A stretch of 64,000 nucleotides of DNA, taken from Molossus alvarezi. Taxonomy: Eukaryota; Chordata; Mammalia; Chiroptera; Molossidae. The notes below the pieces were generated by a model. It saw only the letters and a program-made list of their open reading frames with translations. It was not told the DNA's origin and made no database searches. Below are positions 1 to 11,612 of this stretch, piece by piece. The position numbers and the translations under genes are program-made. The first letter of the stretch is position 1; every line of letters begins with the position of its first letter. The stretch lies in contig CM073898.1 in the NCBI GenBank assembly GCA_037176705.1, positions 22,242,488 through 22,306,487 of the forward strand, in the 5' to 3' direction.

Positions 1-669
1 GCTTCCGTCCAGTGCACAGATGCTCTGTAAAAGCCTAGCAAATATTTGTTCCTGAAAAAAAAATCACATGCTTGCCTAAGAAAACTTTTGTAATTGTAGA
101 AAGTTTATGAATTATTTTGGTATAGGTTAAAGAATAGTTTGGGGCTGTGTGCTCTTCGGGGATTTTATAATACAGACCCTTACTGAAAACTGACCTGATA
201 GCAGCCACCTGCTACATTCTGTGTTCCCTAAAACTGAGATCCGGTCACGGAGAACTGAAATTGTCTGTTTTGGCCACCCCAGAATTAAGCCAGATCACCC
301 ATACTCACAGGTGTATTACACGTTCATCATTCCACAACTAAAAGAAATGATTTTACTCAAACCTGTCATTAATTTAAAACAAAATAGGTCTTCTGGCAAT
401 GATGAGGTTGGAGGTTATAAACCAGATCTTCCTCTGAGAACAACTAAAAAAAAAGAACAAAAAACTAGATTAGATGTAAATAAGTTACTTGAGTGAATCA
501 CAGAGCTACCAAGATAACAAGTATGTGTTTGGATAATACCTAGAGGAGAAAAGATGCTCAAAAAGTTAAAGCAAATATTTTGTATCACTCTTTCCTTTGA
601 GCTGACAATGGATGGTTGAACCTGAAGAACTAAGCAGAATTTTCTGTAGGTTCACTGGAATAGGAGAAT
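1..669. other. Non-coding, no recognised feature
   Basis: I see no gene or confidently recognised repeat here. A 91-codon open frame at 221-496 has no recognisable domain and no splice or promoter context, so I treat it as chance. Confidence 0.5.
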
Positions 670-685
670 AAAAATTGGAATTCAG

Positions 686-937
686 GCCCTGGCCAGTTTG
701 GCTCAGCAGTTGGAGCGTTGACCTGTGGTACAGAGAGACCCGGGTTCAGTTCCCGCTAAGGGCACGTACCTCGGTTGCAGTTTGTCCCCGGCCCTGGTTG
801 GTCGTGCGGGTGGCAGCCACTCGATGTGTCCCTTTCACATCGATGTTTCTCTTTCTCTCTCTCCCTCCCGCTCTATCTGAACAAAAAATGGAAAAATGTC
901 CTCGGGTGAGGATAAAAAAATAAAAATTAAAAATAAA
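686..937 (+). mobile_element. Ves-type tRNA-derived SINE, long-tail subtype
   Basis: The element starts 'gccctggccagtttggctca', has a B-box-like 'gggttcagttcc', then a tRNA-unrelated body, a CT-rich stretch and the 3' motif 'cctcgggtgagg' followed by an A-rich tail. A perfect 16-bp target-site duplication flanks it ('aaaaattggaattcag' at 670-685 and 938-953), so both ends are known and insertion was by L1-type target-primed reverse transcription. The intact duplication suggests a fairly recent insertion. It is full length and non-coding; an open frame crossing it is incidental. Confidence 0.95.
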
Positions 938-953
938 AAAAATTGGAATTCAG

Positions 954-1254
954 GAACTTCTAAAGAGGAGGGCATTGTTAAAGGTAATTCAGATAAAGAT
1001 CATCCTTCAAAAGGACTGAATCTAAGTTTTGAATCTTATCAGCCCTAGATTAGGATGATCTTCCCTAATCTAGCTATATATTAAAGATAAAGTAAATTCT
1101 CCCTATTGAAGATCATGTTGTAGAGGACTTAAGATTACCTCTCTAACATTGCTTAGTCAGCACTTAGTAAAACATAATCAGGCACACCCTTGAAGATGAG
1201 ACTGGATTTAAACTGGAAAGTTAAAAAAAAAAACTAACAGAAAACACAATAGAC
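954..1254. other. Non-coding, no recognised feature
   Basis: AT-rich sequence between a SINE and an L1 tail. I recognise no repeat family and no gene. Confidence 0.4.
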
Positions 1255-1660
1255 ATTGACTCACAGGAAGCTAGATAACAGAGTGATTTCTATCATCTTA
1301 AAAATAGTATATGGTTAATATACCAAATAGTTGCAAATAATCACATTGTACACCTTAAAATTATGCAATATTATATGTCAATTTTTAAAAAAATTTATTT
1401 ATTTACTTTTTCCTATATTGATTTCACAGAGAGAGGGACAGGGAAAGAAAGAGATAGAAACATCGATGAGAGAGACCATCGATTGGCTGCCTCCTGCATG
1501 CCCCCACTGGGGATCAGGCCCACAACCTGGCATGTGTCCTGACCGGGAATCGAACTGATGACCTCTTGGTGCATGGGTCGACTCTCAACTACTGAGTCAC
1601 TCCAGCTGAACTTATATATCAATTATATCTCAATAAAGGTGGGGAAAATTAAACAAAAAA
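1255..1660 (+). mobile_element. Old L1 3' end, split by a SINE
   Basis: The piece reads like an ancient L1 3' UTR terminus: 'cattgtacaccttaaaatta' before the SINE and 'atctcaataaaggtgggg' after it, which is the usual L1M-type ending. A Ves element at 1384-1611 interrupts it. The 5' limit is uncertain. Confidence 0.6.
1384..1611 (-). mobile_element. Ves SINE, short-tail subtype
   Basis: Read on the minus strand it has the tRNA-like head (rc of 'actgagtcactccagct'), 'gattcccggtcagg'-like B-box region, the 'cagtgggggcatgcaggagg' body and the CT-rich end. A duplication flanks it, 'ttatatgtcaatt' at 1371-1383 and 'ttatatatcaatt' at 1612-1624 (12 of 13). It sits inside an L1 3' end. Confidence 0.93.
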
Positions 1661-2029
1661 TCAAGGACTAAATAATACATAACTAAAAAAACAACTAATG
1701 GATAGAACTAACATTATATTAGACACTTCTAGTGAGGTAACTAGAGGACCAGAAGATGTGATAAAAATATAAATGTTAAAAACATAACTTGAAAAAAGCA
1801 AAGAAAGAATAAACAGGTACAAAAAAGAAAATTTATAATATTTGAAATATAGTGGAAATATCAGCATATAATAAAAAAAGTGAGAGAGTGCAGTTGAAGA
1901 AATATTGAAGAGATAATTACTAACAAATTCCAAGAGCATGATTGTAAAACATTAATAAAGATTCTAGATATAATTATAGTAAAATTGCTTAAATAAAAGA
2001 CAATATCCCAAAAGCAGCTTGGGTCGGGG

Positions 2030-2041
2030 CGGGGGGGGGGG
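2030..2041. repeat. Short G homopolymer tract
   Basis: A run of eleven or more G follows 'gggtcggggc'. It lies within the old L1 piece and is probably a slippage product. Confidence 0.8.
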
Positions 2042-2250
2042 CATTATCTTCAAAGGAGTAACAATAAGGTAGGCAGCTGATATTTCAATGGAAACAATGG
2101 AAGACAGTGGAAAACAAAATGATATTTTGAAAGGATGATAACATAATAGTTGCAAAAATATATGTGAAAATAATCATTGTTCTAAAAATGCAATGCAGGT
2201 TAGAATGAACATTTTTAGGCAGAGAGAGAGAGAGAAAAAAAGAGAGATTT

Positions 2251-2533
2251 TTATTTATTTATTTATTTGTTTGTTTGTTTATTTGTTTATTTATTTTTTA
2301 TCTTTACTTGAGGATTCTTTTTTGTACTTATTTATCTTCAGATAGAGTGGAAGGAAGGGGTGGGGAGAGAGAAACATTGATGTGAGAGACACATCAACTG
2401 GCTACCACTCACATGACCCCCACCAGGGCCAGTGACAAACTGCAACCAAGGTATGTGCCCTTAGCAGGAACCGAACCCATGACTCTCTGGTCTGTGGGCT
2501 GGTGCTCTAACAGCTGAGCCAAACTGGCCAGGA
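2251..2533 (-). mobile_element. Ves SINE, long-tail subtype
   Basis: The minus strand reads head 'gtcctggccagtttggctca', B-box region 'gggttcggttcc', the body, 'tctatctgaa' and a decayed 'cctca(a/g)gtaaagat' end, followed by an expanded (TTTA/TTTG)n tail on the plus strand. The flanks share only a weak 'agagattt' repeat (2243-2250 and 2540-2547). Confidence 0.9.
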
Positions 2534-2631
2534 CGAGATAGAGATTTCTAAATGGCAGATCTGCACTAAAGATATCCTTCAGACAGAATAAAAGTGGTCT
2601 CGGTGATGAGATAATAAAGAGCTACTTATTT

Positions 2632-2812
2632 TTTAAATTAATTAATTTATTTTTGTTAGACCTCACTGGAGGATATTTTCCCAATGCTTTTTAGAGAGAG
2701 TGGAAGGGAGGTGGGGGGAGAGAGAGAGATCAATATGAGAGAGACACATTGATTGGTTGCCTCCTACACAACCTCGACTGGGACCAGGATAGAACCTGCA
2801 ACTCTTACTGAT
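2632..2812 (-). mobile_element. Ves-related SINE, 5'-truncated
   Basis: The plus strand carries 'cctcactggaggatattttc', a GA-rich block and 'gagacacattgattggttgc', which is the reverse of the long-tail Ves 3' half. The tRNA-like head is missing, as expected for a 5'-truncated retroposed copy. It is more diverged than most SINEs in the window, so probably older. Confidence 0.8.
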
Positions 2813-3094
2813 GAAACAATTAGATTAGTTATATAGGGAAGATTGAGAGCTGCCTACTAAATTTTGAATGCCCCAAAGGTTTCTTTATTCAAAAGTATCT
2901 GCTACATCTTATAGCAATGCCTGAAAAGCAGTTTTGGATTCGTTTCTTGGAGTTCTTTTTTTAAGACCTCTTATAAAATGTCAATACTCTTGGAAGAGTT
3001 AATAATGCATTTACACTATACATATTAATGACTCATGTTTCCATATTCTTCCAAGAATGGCTATATTGGCTACCTACAGAGAGCAAAGAATGGT
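2813..3094. other. Non-coding, no recognised feature
   Basis: Unique AT-rich sequence. No repeat or gene recognised. Confidence 0.4.
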
Positions 3095-3300
3095 AGAGGA
3101 TTCTACAAAAAGTGGCGTAGGGGAAAAGATAGACCTGAGTTCAAATCCTGGCTCTAAAACAACTTGGTTATGTGATTTTGGACATATTACATGATCACTT
3201 TGGACCATCAGGTTTTATGAAACAGTGTGACAAATCACTTTCTTCATGAGGTTTCTGTGAGGAGCAAGTTCACAAGTGAAAGGTACATAGCATTACACCT
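3095..3300 (+). mobile_element. MIR SINE
   Basis: The order of core motifs is that of MIR: 'gagttcaaatcctggctct', 'ggttatgtgattttggacat', and 'tcatgaggtttctgtgagga'. It is much diverged, as expected for a pan-mammalian element. Confidence 0.75.
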
Positions 3301-4140
3301 TGCAGAGTGCTCCGCACCAAATAGTTGCCAACATAAGTACTTTCCTATCTTTAAGAGAGAAGAAAGTGTAAAAAACAAAATAGCATGTTTCAGAAGAAAA
3401 ATGTAACCAATTTAAAACTGTGACTTGCTGTGCACTGGAAAATTCTTCTAAAAGATGGAGGAAATGTATGTCAATTGAATTCAAAGGGGATATTGCCCCC
3501 AAGGATATTACAAATATCAAAGAAAACCAAACAACCAAAAAAAGTGGAGAACATTTAAACAATCTGTTGGTAAATTAATGTTAGATTGCTAGCAAAGGAA
3601 TGAGCTAACAGACTGGGGAAACATGTGTTGACATGATGGGTGTGAAAAGCTAGGAAAGCAATAATATTGGAAAAGACTTGAGGGACTGGTTGTCATCTAA
3701 TTAATTAGCTGCAACACACCCGGACACCACACACGCGATTTTCCCACATGGTAATAATGTGAAAGCACCTGGCATAACCACATTTACCAGAGCCTTTTCC
3801 ATCCTTCAACATTGAAGGAAAATTGTGGATGTCAAGACCAATGATTTGGAAGGGTCTTTGTAGGCTGCTCGCTGATGGAAACAGTAAGTAACAGAATATG
3901 TAGGACTTGATGAGGATGGCCAAGTGCAAATCAGTACAAACTTATTATAACATGACTCATCCTTACATAGGCAGAATATCACCAGACCAGTCACATTCTC
4001 CAGTCCTGATTCCCAGAAGTAAATACTGGGGACGTGACTGTTGGATTATACCATAGAAATCAGTCCTGTCCTATTTTGTTACTATCTGACTATCTGCTGG
4101 GTTTCCTGGCATGAGCCTCTGGACCAGGATCCCATCAACC
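3301..4140. other. Non-coding, no recognised feature
   Basis: Unique sequence. Overlapping short open frames on the minus strand (3293-3562, 3705-3994) have no domain features. Confidence 0.4.
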
Positions 4141-4375
4141 CTTCCTCTTCTTCCTTCCTGAACCAGGTCTGCTTTATCTCAAACTACCATCTCAAGTGCC
4201 AATACCCCAAACACATCAGACTAACGACTACTGTTGGAACAGGTTTTGGAAGTTTCTATTTCTTTGCCTTTACTCATCTTATTTCCTTAGCTCAAAATGT
4301 TCTTCAATTGCCACCCCACAGTGGTCATTCTCTAATTTACCTCTTCAGATCCACTCACCATGAAGCTCAGTGACC
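4141..4375 (+). mobile_element. L2-like 3' fragment
   Basis: The sequence 'tttgcctttactcatcttat' and 'agctcaaaatgttcttcaat' followed by 'caccccacagtggtcattc' has the wording of the L2 3' region. The diverged match makes the family call tentative. A 110-codon open frame across it is incidental. Confidence 0.5.
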
Positions 4376-4399
4376 TGGGAGGCTAGTCACTTTGGGTCG

Positions 4400-4790
4400 C
4401 ATCATCTGGACTTCTTGCCCTCTGACTTCTTATTGGATTTGACCAATGAAAGGTATTGGCAGGAGGTTTCAGAGTAGAAGGGCAAAGGTATAGGTGTTTT
4501 TGTGTTTTTGGGGAGGTGGGACAGAGTGTTTGATCCTCTGTCTAAAACCACAACTCCCTTACTGTTACAATCCTTTCTTTGAGTTAGAGTTATAATTCTC
4601 TCATCCTGACTTTACTAACCTAAGACAGGTAGTGACATTATGTTCTTGTTGGCCCCAGGATGCTATTCATCCCTCACGTGTCCCCTTAACCTTAACCCTA
4701 CCTGCACATTTGTGCTAGTCTCTTCATTTGATTTTCTTCAGTCTCTCTTTATGAGAGTGCCATCAGTTTCTTCCCACACATGAGCCCTTT
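4400..4790 (+). mobile_element. Ancient interspersed repeat, probably LTR-like
   Basis: Blocks such as 'tgacttcttattggatttga', 'gttggccccaggatgctatt', 'cttaaccctacctgcacatt' and 'gagagtgccatcagtttctt' match a placental medium-reiteration repeat whose end resembles an ERVL-MaLR LTR. I cannot name the subfamily. No internal retroviral genes are present. Confidence 0.45.
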
Positions 4791-5585
4791 CTCAGTTCCT
4801 CCATTGGGAACTGACACCTCTATCCTTTGTGCTCCTGGCATAAATAAAATAGCTATTGCAACAGCTTGGACCCTCAGTCCAGGAGCTCGGTCAGGCATAC
4901 AGCGAATATAATAACTTTTCTCTAACAACTGAGTTTTAATATTGCCTTTTCTATTCCAACTTGGTGATAGGGTGTTACTCACCAATTTGAGATCATCACA
5001 TTCTCAATGTAGTGTCAGATTTAGAGGGAGCCTTTGTAGCCCAGGTTAGGTGGTATTAAACCTATGCTTTGGTCATCAGTTCATTCAGGTGCATATCTGT
5101 AATGGACATGATGATGCCAGGTCCAGATCCCTCTTCAGAGAAGGGCAGATAGCCCCATTGCCAAGACTGCTGTCAGAAGAAAGCTTTCTGTTGATGCCAC
5201 ATTACCCAAGGTTCTGATTTTCCTGGGGTTGATACATTCAGTGACAATTCCCTGTGGCAATGTAAAGGCTCAGCCATTCTGGTCCAGTGCATAATAGCTT
5301 AGAAAGGTCTTGCTAGTTACAGAGTTTATGGGTTTGGCTGACACCTTTATTGGTCTTGCACACAACTCTACTTTTCCCTCTGTCCTGAACGTTCTTCCAC
5401 CTCCCTCCCACAGGTGTAGATCCCAAGAGCACTACCTAATGAAATTCCATTTCTGAGTCTACTTTTCAAGGATCACAATCTGTAAAAATATCTTTGGCTC
5501 TACCTGCTTCTCAATAACCAGTTGCAGTTGAAGTGTTCCTTTTACCTATTCCTTTCTACCTATTTCTCAGGTTTGCTTCTCTCCT
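4791..5585. repeat. Probable unclassified ancient repeat
   Basis: The part at about 5100-5480 ('gttgatacattcagtgacaa', 'ggctcagccattctggtcca', 'cccacaggtgtagatcccaa') reads like a known placental interspersed repeat that I cannot name. There is no coding potential. Confidence 0.4.
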
Positions 5586-5589
5586 TTCA

Positions 5590-6112
5590 TTTATGTTCTC
5601 TCCGTTAGTTTTCCAGTGCTACATAACAATGTTGCCACAATGCCCATTTATTATGTCACATTTTTGTAGATCAGGCATCTTGTGCAGCTTAGTTGGGCCC
5701 TCTGATTAAAAATCCCACAAGATTTCAATACAGGTGTAGGTCAGGTTTGCAACCTCATTTGAGACTCAGGTGTGGAAGGAGCCACTTCCACGTTCATGTG
5801 GTTGAGGAGAATATTGATTTTCTTGTGGTTGTTGAACAGTTTTACTGACTGTCATCTGAAAGCCACTCTCAGATCCTTACCATGTAGGTCTTCCCAACAT
5901 GGCCTCTGGCTTCCTCAAAGCCAGCAAGGAAGGGTCTCCTCCCAAGATGTGTTTTAATCTTATCATCATGAAAGTGGTGTTTCATCATCTTTGCTATATT
6001 CAGTTGGTGAGAAGCAAGTCACAGTTCCTGTCTTCTCTCAAAGGGAGAGGATTAGAGGGCATGAACAGTAGGGGGTAGGGGTCATGGGGGCCTCCCTAAA
6101 GTCTCCACCACA
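5590..6112 (-). mobile_element. MLT1-type solo LTR (ERVL-MaLR)
   Basis: On the minus strand it begins 'tgtggtggagactttaggga' and continues through motifs equivalent to 'gtgacttgcttctcaccaac', 'catgttgggaagacctac' and an end matching 'ttatgtagcactgg', which is the MLT1 layout. It is about 520 bp, so nearly full length, and stands alone without an internal region. It is an ancient non-coding retroviral relic. Confidence 0.85.
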
Positions 6113-7199
6113 CTCTGAAATCTGTGAAGTTACCTATGGCCTTGTCTGTCTAGATGCATCAAGCAGCTATTCTCTTCCTGGGAATCTGTCTCTCTGGGAA
6201 TCTTCTGGAGAGTAGGGGTCAGGATCTACCCCTCTTGGATCAAGCAACCTCTTATCTCATTGATGTTCCCTTCATATCAGAGAAAAATGAAGGCACAAAA
6301 GGGGAAGTGGCATTGGTGTAAACTGTTGCCTAGTTACAGACATCCACTCAGTGATTTTTCTCTCATGTTTTTGGGAAGGAGAGGAAGAAAGTGGGCAGGG
6401 GAGAGAGTTGCAGGAGGAGGGAGAAGGCTAGAGGAAACATTAGGTGATGTAGGATGTGCATTCTCTATCTCAGAGACACTGAGGGTACCAAGCAGCTCCA
6501 TTCAGCATCAGCTGGCATTTAAACAAGTACTCCAACTGACAGTTGAAGCTTGAATTTTCTACATCACCATCTGAAGTACTCAGCCTGCCACTAATTCTCA
6601 AACTTGCAGGGTAGAACAGCAAATTCTCAGGAGTTGTTTAAGGAAGAGAAATCTTGCACACTCTTACTAGGCTGAGAAACAGCAGATTGTCACACCACCT
6701 CATACACCCAAGGTTGCACCCCCCTCGCCTCTGCCTAGCACGCCTTAGACACTCTGTGTTCTGAAGCACAAGGCTAACACCAAGTAGCTAGTTTTGCTCT
6801 ATGGTATCTGTCCTTTTCCATTGGTCTTCATGGCCAGAGTCAACCCTAAGCACTGATGAATTAGGTCTTTGCCTGATGCCTTTTAGGGAACTGCCAGAGC
6901 TTAAATGCCTTAATCGCTTCTGCCACTGCCCTGCCAAGAGCTCACCTTTCACATCCACGAACTCTCTCTAAGTAGTTTAAAGTTATGACCTAACATCAAC
7001 AGTATGTCATCAGTATATTCTAAAATCTGTACATAGTATAGAAATAATTCCAGGTGTATCATCAATAAAATTAACCTAGCCCAGTGAGAACACTGAAGCT
7101 GTTCTGTGATATTGTTGGCTTGCATGACGACAAAGTATAAGCCCCATAAACATCCCCTAAAAATGCTTGAGTGAGAATAGGGAGCTAAACGTATTTTGA
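6113..7199. other. Non-coding, no recognised feature
   Basis: Unique sequence. The 97-codon frame at 6260-6553 is partly GA-rich low complexity and has no recognisable domain. Confidence 0.4.
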
Positions 7200-7435
7200 G
7201 CATCTTTTACGTTCTGAAAACTATATTATGTACTTCACTTACATCATTTCATTACATTTTCATAATCACCTTGCAAGTTATATACTAAAATCTCCTCTTT
7301 ATAGATGAGAAATGGGGTTTTTAGAGAGGTCAATAAATTGACAATGTCATAAAGCTGGCGAGATTGACCTGGGATTTAAACCTACATCTGTGCCCTAAAG
7401 CTCCTGTCTCTTCCCCTGCCATGCTGCCTCCTGGA
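7200..7435 (-). mobile_element. MIR SINE
   Basis: The plus strand shows the reverse MIR core: 'acatcatttcattacatttt', 'ctttatagatgagaaatggg', 'ttgacctgggatttaaacct' and 'catgctgcctcctgga'. It is nearly full length and among the clearest MIRs here. Confidence 0.9.
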
Positions 7436-10400
7436 ATTGGTAAAACATTTGCATAGCACCAAGCAGCCTTTCTGGGGACAGCTGGGAGGAGTGAGGAAGT
7501 GCAGGAAATAGGAGAGCAAAGTATGTGTTCCCAAACTTTCTTTTCTTCCAGCAGAAGACATTTAAAGCAATCCACCTTATTCCCCTTTTCGATCGTTTTG
7601 TGTCCAGAATTTGAGGCACAGTATATTCCCCACAGACAGACTTAGCGAAACCCTTTACCTCCCTCCCATTTCTTCTCAAATGAGGATAAAAGCCAACCAG
7701 CTGTGGGACTCCATCCCATTACAAGCAGTGACTGCCGGAAAGGCATCTCATCCCAGATATCATCATTTTTCTTTATCAGAAAACATTTGCTAAAGAATTA
7801 ACAGAAGGGATAAGGGGTTTTGCAGGTATAAAAAGGAACCATCAAAATTAGTAAAATCTTCCCCTGGAAAAGACTCCCCTTGTTATTCATTCACAAGAGA
7901 GTGTTATCATACTTATAGGAAGAGAACAAAGTCCAATTGTGTGAGAATAAAAAGCTAAAATCTGTAAGAGATGGATTAGTAGAAATTAGGTCTAATTAAT
8001 AATTGCTTTATATGGGAAGAAGAGTAGATTAATCCTGTTCAGGTGAAAGTGATTACAGTTTACAATGCCTGGAACATGGGGGTATTTGCTCGATCATAAC
8101 TTATTATTCCCGGATACTTTATAGAGTGTGAGTTAGGTAGTTTTGCACACATAAATTCTAGAAAAAACCTCTCATGTATGCAATACATGTAGAGGCACAT
8201 GGTTTTTCCTCTGATTACACATAAAAGGAAACAGTTTATTGTCAAAAGTCCATTAATTTGAAATGCATATGCCTCCAAATGTAGGGAAGAGAAAGTTTTA
8301 AAAGTTATTGTTTTATTCTCAATTGCACTTTTCCTCTCTTTAGCAATGTAGACCAAAAGTACTCTCGTTTTTGAATTGCAGAGATGAAGGGGCTCACTTC
8401 CCCTAAGGACGTTTTGAAGTGGGCACAAAAAAGTTATACAATTTGGTCAGGCTTTGTCTGAAAGGGAAGAGTACCCAGTGCCTACAGTGCAAGGTAGGAC
8501 ATCTCAAGGAGAAAAAGTAGACAACAGTGTCTGATTTAGAGGGGCACGTTGATTGGAGAAATCGGAACTGGATAGAGTGTGGATAAGGTGTCATGGAAAT
8601 GGGGGTACAAGGCAGAGGAGGAAGCATTTTGCATTCCTTTGACATGTTCCTGTTTTTGTTTTTTCATTCAAGCTCAGTTGTTTTTTTCAACTAACTGCCT
8701 TCCCCTTCTCCTTGTTTTCCTCTGATGAGTTATTTTATTTTTTGATTGGTTTTCTTAAAATATTTGATATGATCAAAATCCTCAGGAAAACAAAGGCAGT
8801 TTGACAGCTAACCTATCTTTGCCGGGCTTATCTCCATGTCTGAACCATTTTAGGCTCCTTTCATTGTTTGATCCAATGGTTACGTGCAAAAGAAATGTTT
8901 TCTAATATCTGGCATTTATCATTTCTTCACTAGGGAAATACTGCAGCATGGACTTCAATTTTAACATGCCAACAACTTTCATGGAACTCTGAAGTGTCTT
9001 CATACTGATCCATATATTGTTACTGAGCATTGTATCTATTATTTATCTTATCATATGAGTGAATGTACTATATTCATTAATTCCACCTTTTGGATTGACT
9101 TTTCTTTTAGGTAAATATACTCAAGAGTTCACTAAGTGATTGACTGTTCCTAGTCTTTCTATTCATCTCCCCTAACCTAACATTATCATTGCCAGAGGGC
9201 TTTTTGGCAAACATAACAATGTTTCTCTAGTTAAATATGTCACTGTGTTCACGCAGCATAAAGAGCAAGGAATGGCATGCCCCATCAACAGCAGCAGTTG
9301 AATTCTCCTTGATGAGGTAGATAATAGCACAAGCCTTAGTCTGGTGACAATAGGTAGGCATAGTAACAGTGTGCTGGCTTGGCAAAAAATGACAGGAAAA
9401 TGAGAGTTTTGATATAGTCTGATGGGAAAGCTACACTATGCTTTCTAATTATGCAAATTTGATCCCTTCTTTATACATTCCCAAGACTGCAATCATTCTT
9501 TTCTGACTCTTTAGGTAATGGACAATTACAAGAGCCATGCAAGCAAAATACTTTAAAAAATATATTAGGGGGGTGAAGACTGAAGGTCAAAATCGATTTT
9601 TCATCTAAGGATTGTTTTTTTCCATGATGCTATGTTATTCTACAGAATATATTTAGTCAAAGCATGGAAGTCCTCAATCAAATGCTTATGTAAAAATTTA
9701 ACTAAATAATTAATACTCAGTACATAATTTCAACACTTTTAGAGAATTTTGATGTACTGAAAAAGGAGACTCATCTTCTTCTTCCCTCCTATATGGTCAT
9801 GGTTAAAGTCAAGATTCACCATCTCTTGTGGGAATTAGCTCTATCCTGAAGAGTTTTTGGCACAGTGGAGAGAGAGATAATATGGAAAGGAATGGAGGAA
9901 TATATGGGGTTGAATGAGATTTTTGTGGGGAAACTTGAGAGAGGGAGCATAAGGCTACTAGGCAAACCCTTTGCCTCACTAGAATAGCCATGAGCCAGGC
10001 TGTGGTGATCAACTGATTTGGGGTCTCTGGGTAATCGTATTTAATAACCCACTCTCAGGGTTCCCATGATGCATGAGCTCCACAGGGAAGGAATGCGATA
10101 TTCCCAGTGTGGTTACTGCCATGGGAAAAGGAGGTCCAGAACCACATAAGAAGGGGCCCCTAGCTCTGAATCAGCTGAGAAACCCTTTCTATGGGATTTT
10201 TTTTTCCCTACAGGGGCACATTAGCAGGAAACTCCCATTTCTTTGTCACTTTGTATTGGCTCCAATAATTAAATGGGGTTAATGCTTAGACCTTGTATTT
10301 GAAAACTGACCCTTATATTTGAGAAGAAGCCTAAGGGCAGAGTGGTCAAAAAAGACAACCACATCTATACTCATTCTACATTTAAGAAGAAATCAGAGGT

Positions 10401-10584
10401 GCTACCCACCTTCACTTATAGAGTTGGAGACACAACGAAAACACTTACATGTGAGACTCCATGGAATCAGGTGTCCAGACAGAAGCCATTCTCTTTACAG
10501 GGGGACACCATCTGTGTCCTGAGTAGCCCTCCACTGTCCTTTCCCACATGTTCCTCATTCCATTTTCTTGGCTTTCCTGTAAAC
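7436..10584. other. 3.1 kb of unique non-coding sequence
   Basis: I recognise no transposon, gene or simple repeat in this whole stretch. The largest frames (8060-8428 and 8403-8645, minus) carry no motif. A run this long without recognised repeats stands out in this window. Confidence 0.4.
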
Positions 10585-10710
10585 TATGAGATGATATTCA
10601 TCATTCTGAGTTTACAAAACAGAAAACTAAACTCAGAGAAGAAAAGTGGCTTTAAAGTCAATGAGTAGTACAAAACCAAGCCATTCCTCCTTCATTCAGA
10701 ACGTAACACA
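10585..10710 (-). mobile_element. MIR fragment
   Basis: The plus strand reads 'tttacaaaacagaaaactaa', 'actcagagaagaaaagtggc', then 'aagtcaatgagtagtacaaa', the reverse of the MIR core. It is truncated and diverged. Confidence 0.65.
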
Positions 10711-11016
10711 GCTTTTTGACAAAATTCACATTTCTCAGATATTGTTTTAATGGAATCAATATTTTTGACTTGTATCTTTTAATACAATGAACCCAGGGAA
10801 GGCCTCCCGTCCCACGGTTTTAGGACAGGCTCTGTGCTCTGACAGCTAAGTGTGTCTGATACAAACCCAACTTGGGAGTCAGTTTTTAATGCTCAATGCC
10901 TAACTTATATCTGGACATATTACATGGTATAGACCAAAAGTTGAAGGTAATTAAAAAAATTTTTTTCCTAAGCACTATAAGTATTAATTAGGGAGGTAAA
11001 AACTAAAACTATTATC
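10711..11016. other. Non-coding, no recognised feature
   Basis: Unique sequence just upstream of an LTR. Confidence 0.4.
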
Positions 11017-11298
11017 GTCATAACTAGATAGCTAATATTAATACCGGAAAAGAGAAAAGGGAAAGCCAGACATAAGCATGGTCCTCTGGAAGCTGCAGCT
11101 TCATGATCCATAGGGAAATGCAAATCCATTTCCTGCAAATTGCTGGGGGAAAGTCTCCAACAAAGGGGGAAGTGTCAGGATGATGTAGGAAAGGTGCTTG
11201 CCTGTCAGTCTAGTCTGGGGAACAAAGATCATTGGCTAGGAGGGCGGAGTCACTGCAGGCAGGCAAAATACTAAAGAGTTAATTGGCTAAGCTCCTGA

Positions 11299-11307
11299 TT
11301 ATAATCT
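11299..11307 (+). promoter_or_regulatory. TATA-like box of LTR copy A
   Basis: 'ttataatct' is conserved with the other LTR copy ('tataatct' at 34698-34705) and lies about 300 bp before the poly(A) signal, where a U3 promoter would be. Activity is inferred only. Confidence 0.4.
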
Positions 11308-11606
11308 AGAGACAAAGGCGTTCTCTCTATTTCTCCTTCCTCTTGCTGCACTCCGGCTTCCTTGCGCTCACTTGCTCTGACTGCCTGTGGCCCTAGAAGC
11401 TGCATGGCCCTGGGAACATGCAACGGGCTACAGCTAGGGACACGAGCTAAGTTAGCCGGATGCTGGACTGGAATGTGCTTCAACGTGGAGCAGAAATTAG
11501 GGACCCTGGCTTTGATCTTAGCCCTGCTGAAGACAAAATGGGAATTTTTCCATGGCGGGATGGAGGGAGATGAGACCTTGGAAACTCAGGAGTTTAATTC
11601 CACAGA

Positions 11607-11612
11607 AATAAA
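11607..11612 (+). terminator. Poly(A) signal of LTR copy A
   Basis: 'aataaa' within 'gaaataaagctttcc'. The second copy has the mutated form 'gataaa' at 34993-34998. Confidence 0.55.

Larger units (their letters stand above)
1661..2631 (+). mobile_element. Ancient L1 internal fragment (ORF1/linker region)
   Basis: The stretch around 2050-2115 ('aaaggagtaacaataaggta', 'gaaacaatggaagacagtgg') and 2555-2600 ('cagatctgcactaaagatat', 'ccttcagacagaa') matches the L1M ORF1 3' part as I recall it. It is too diverged to code. A SINE at 2251-2533 and a G-run at about 2030-2041 interrupt it. Confidence 0.65.

Noticed and set aside
686..760. tRNA-like sequences with B-box motifs at Ves heads
   Set aside because: They are SINE heads followed by a SINE body and tail, and they lack a complete cloverleaf.
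8060..8428. 122-codon minus-strand frame
   Set aside because: No recognisable domain, splice context or promoter; overlapped by another chance frame at its start.
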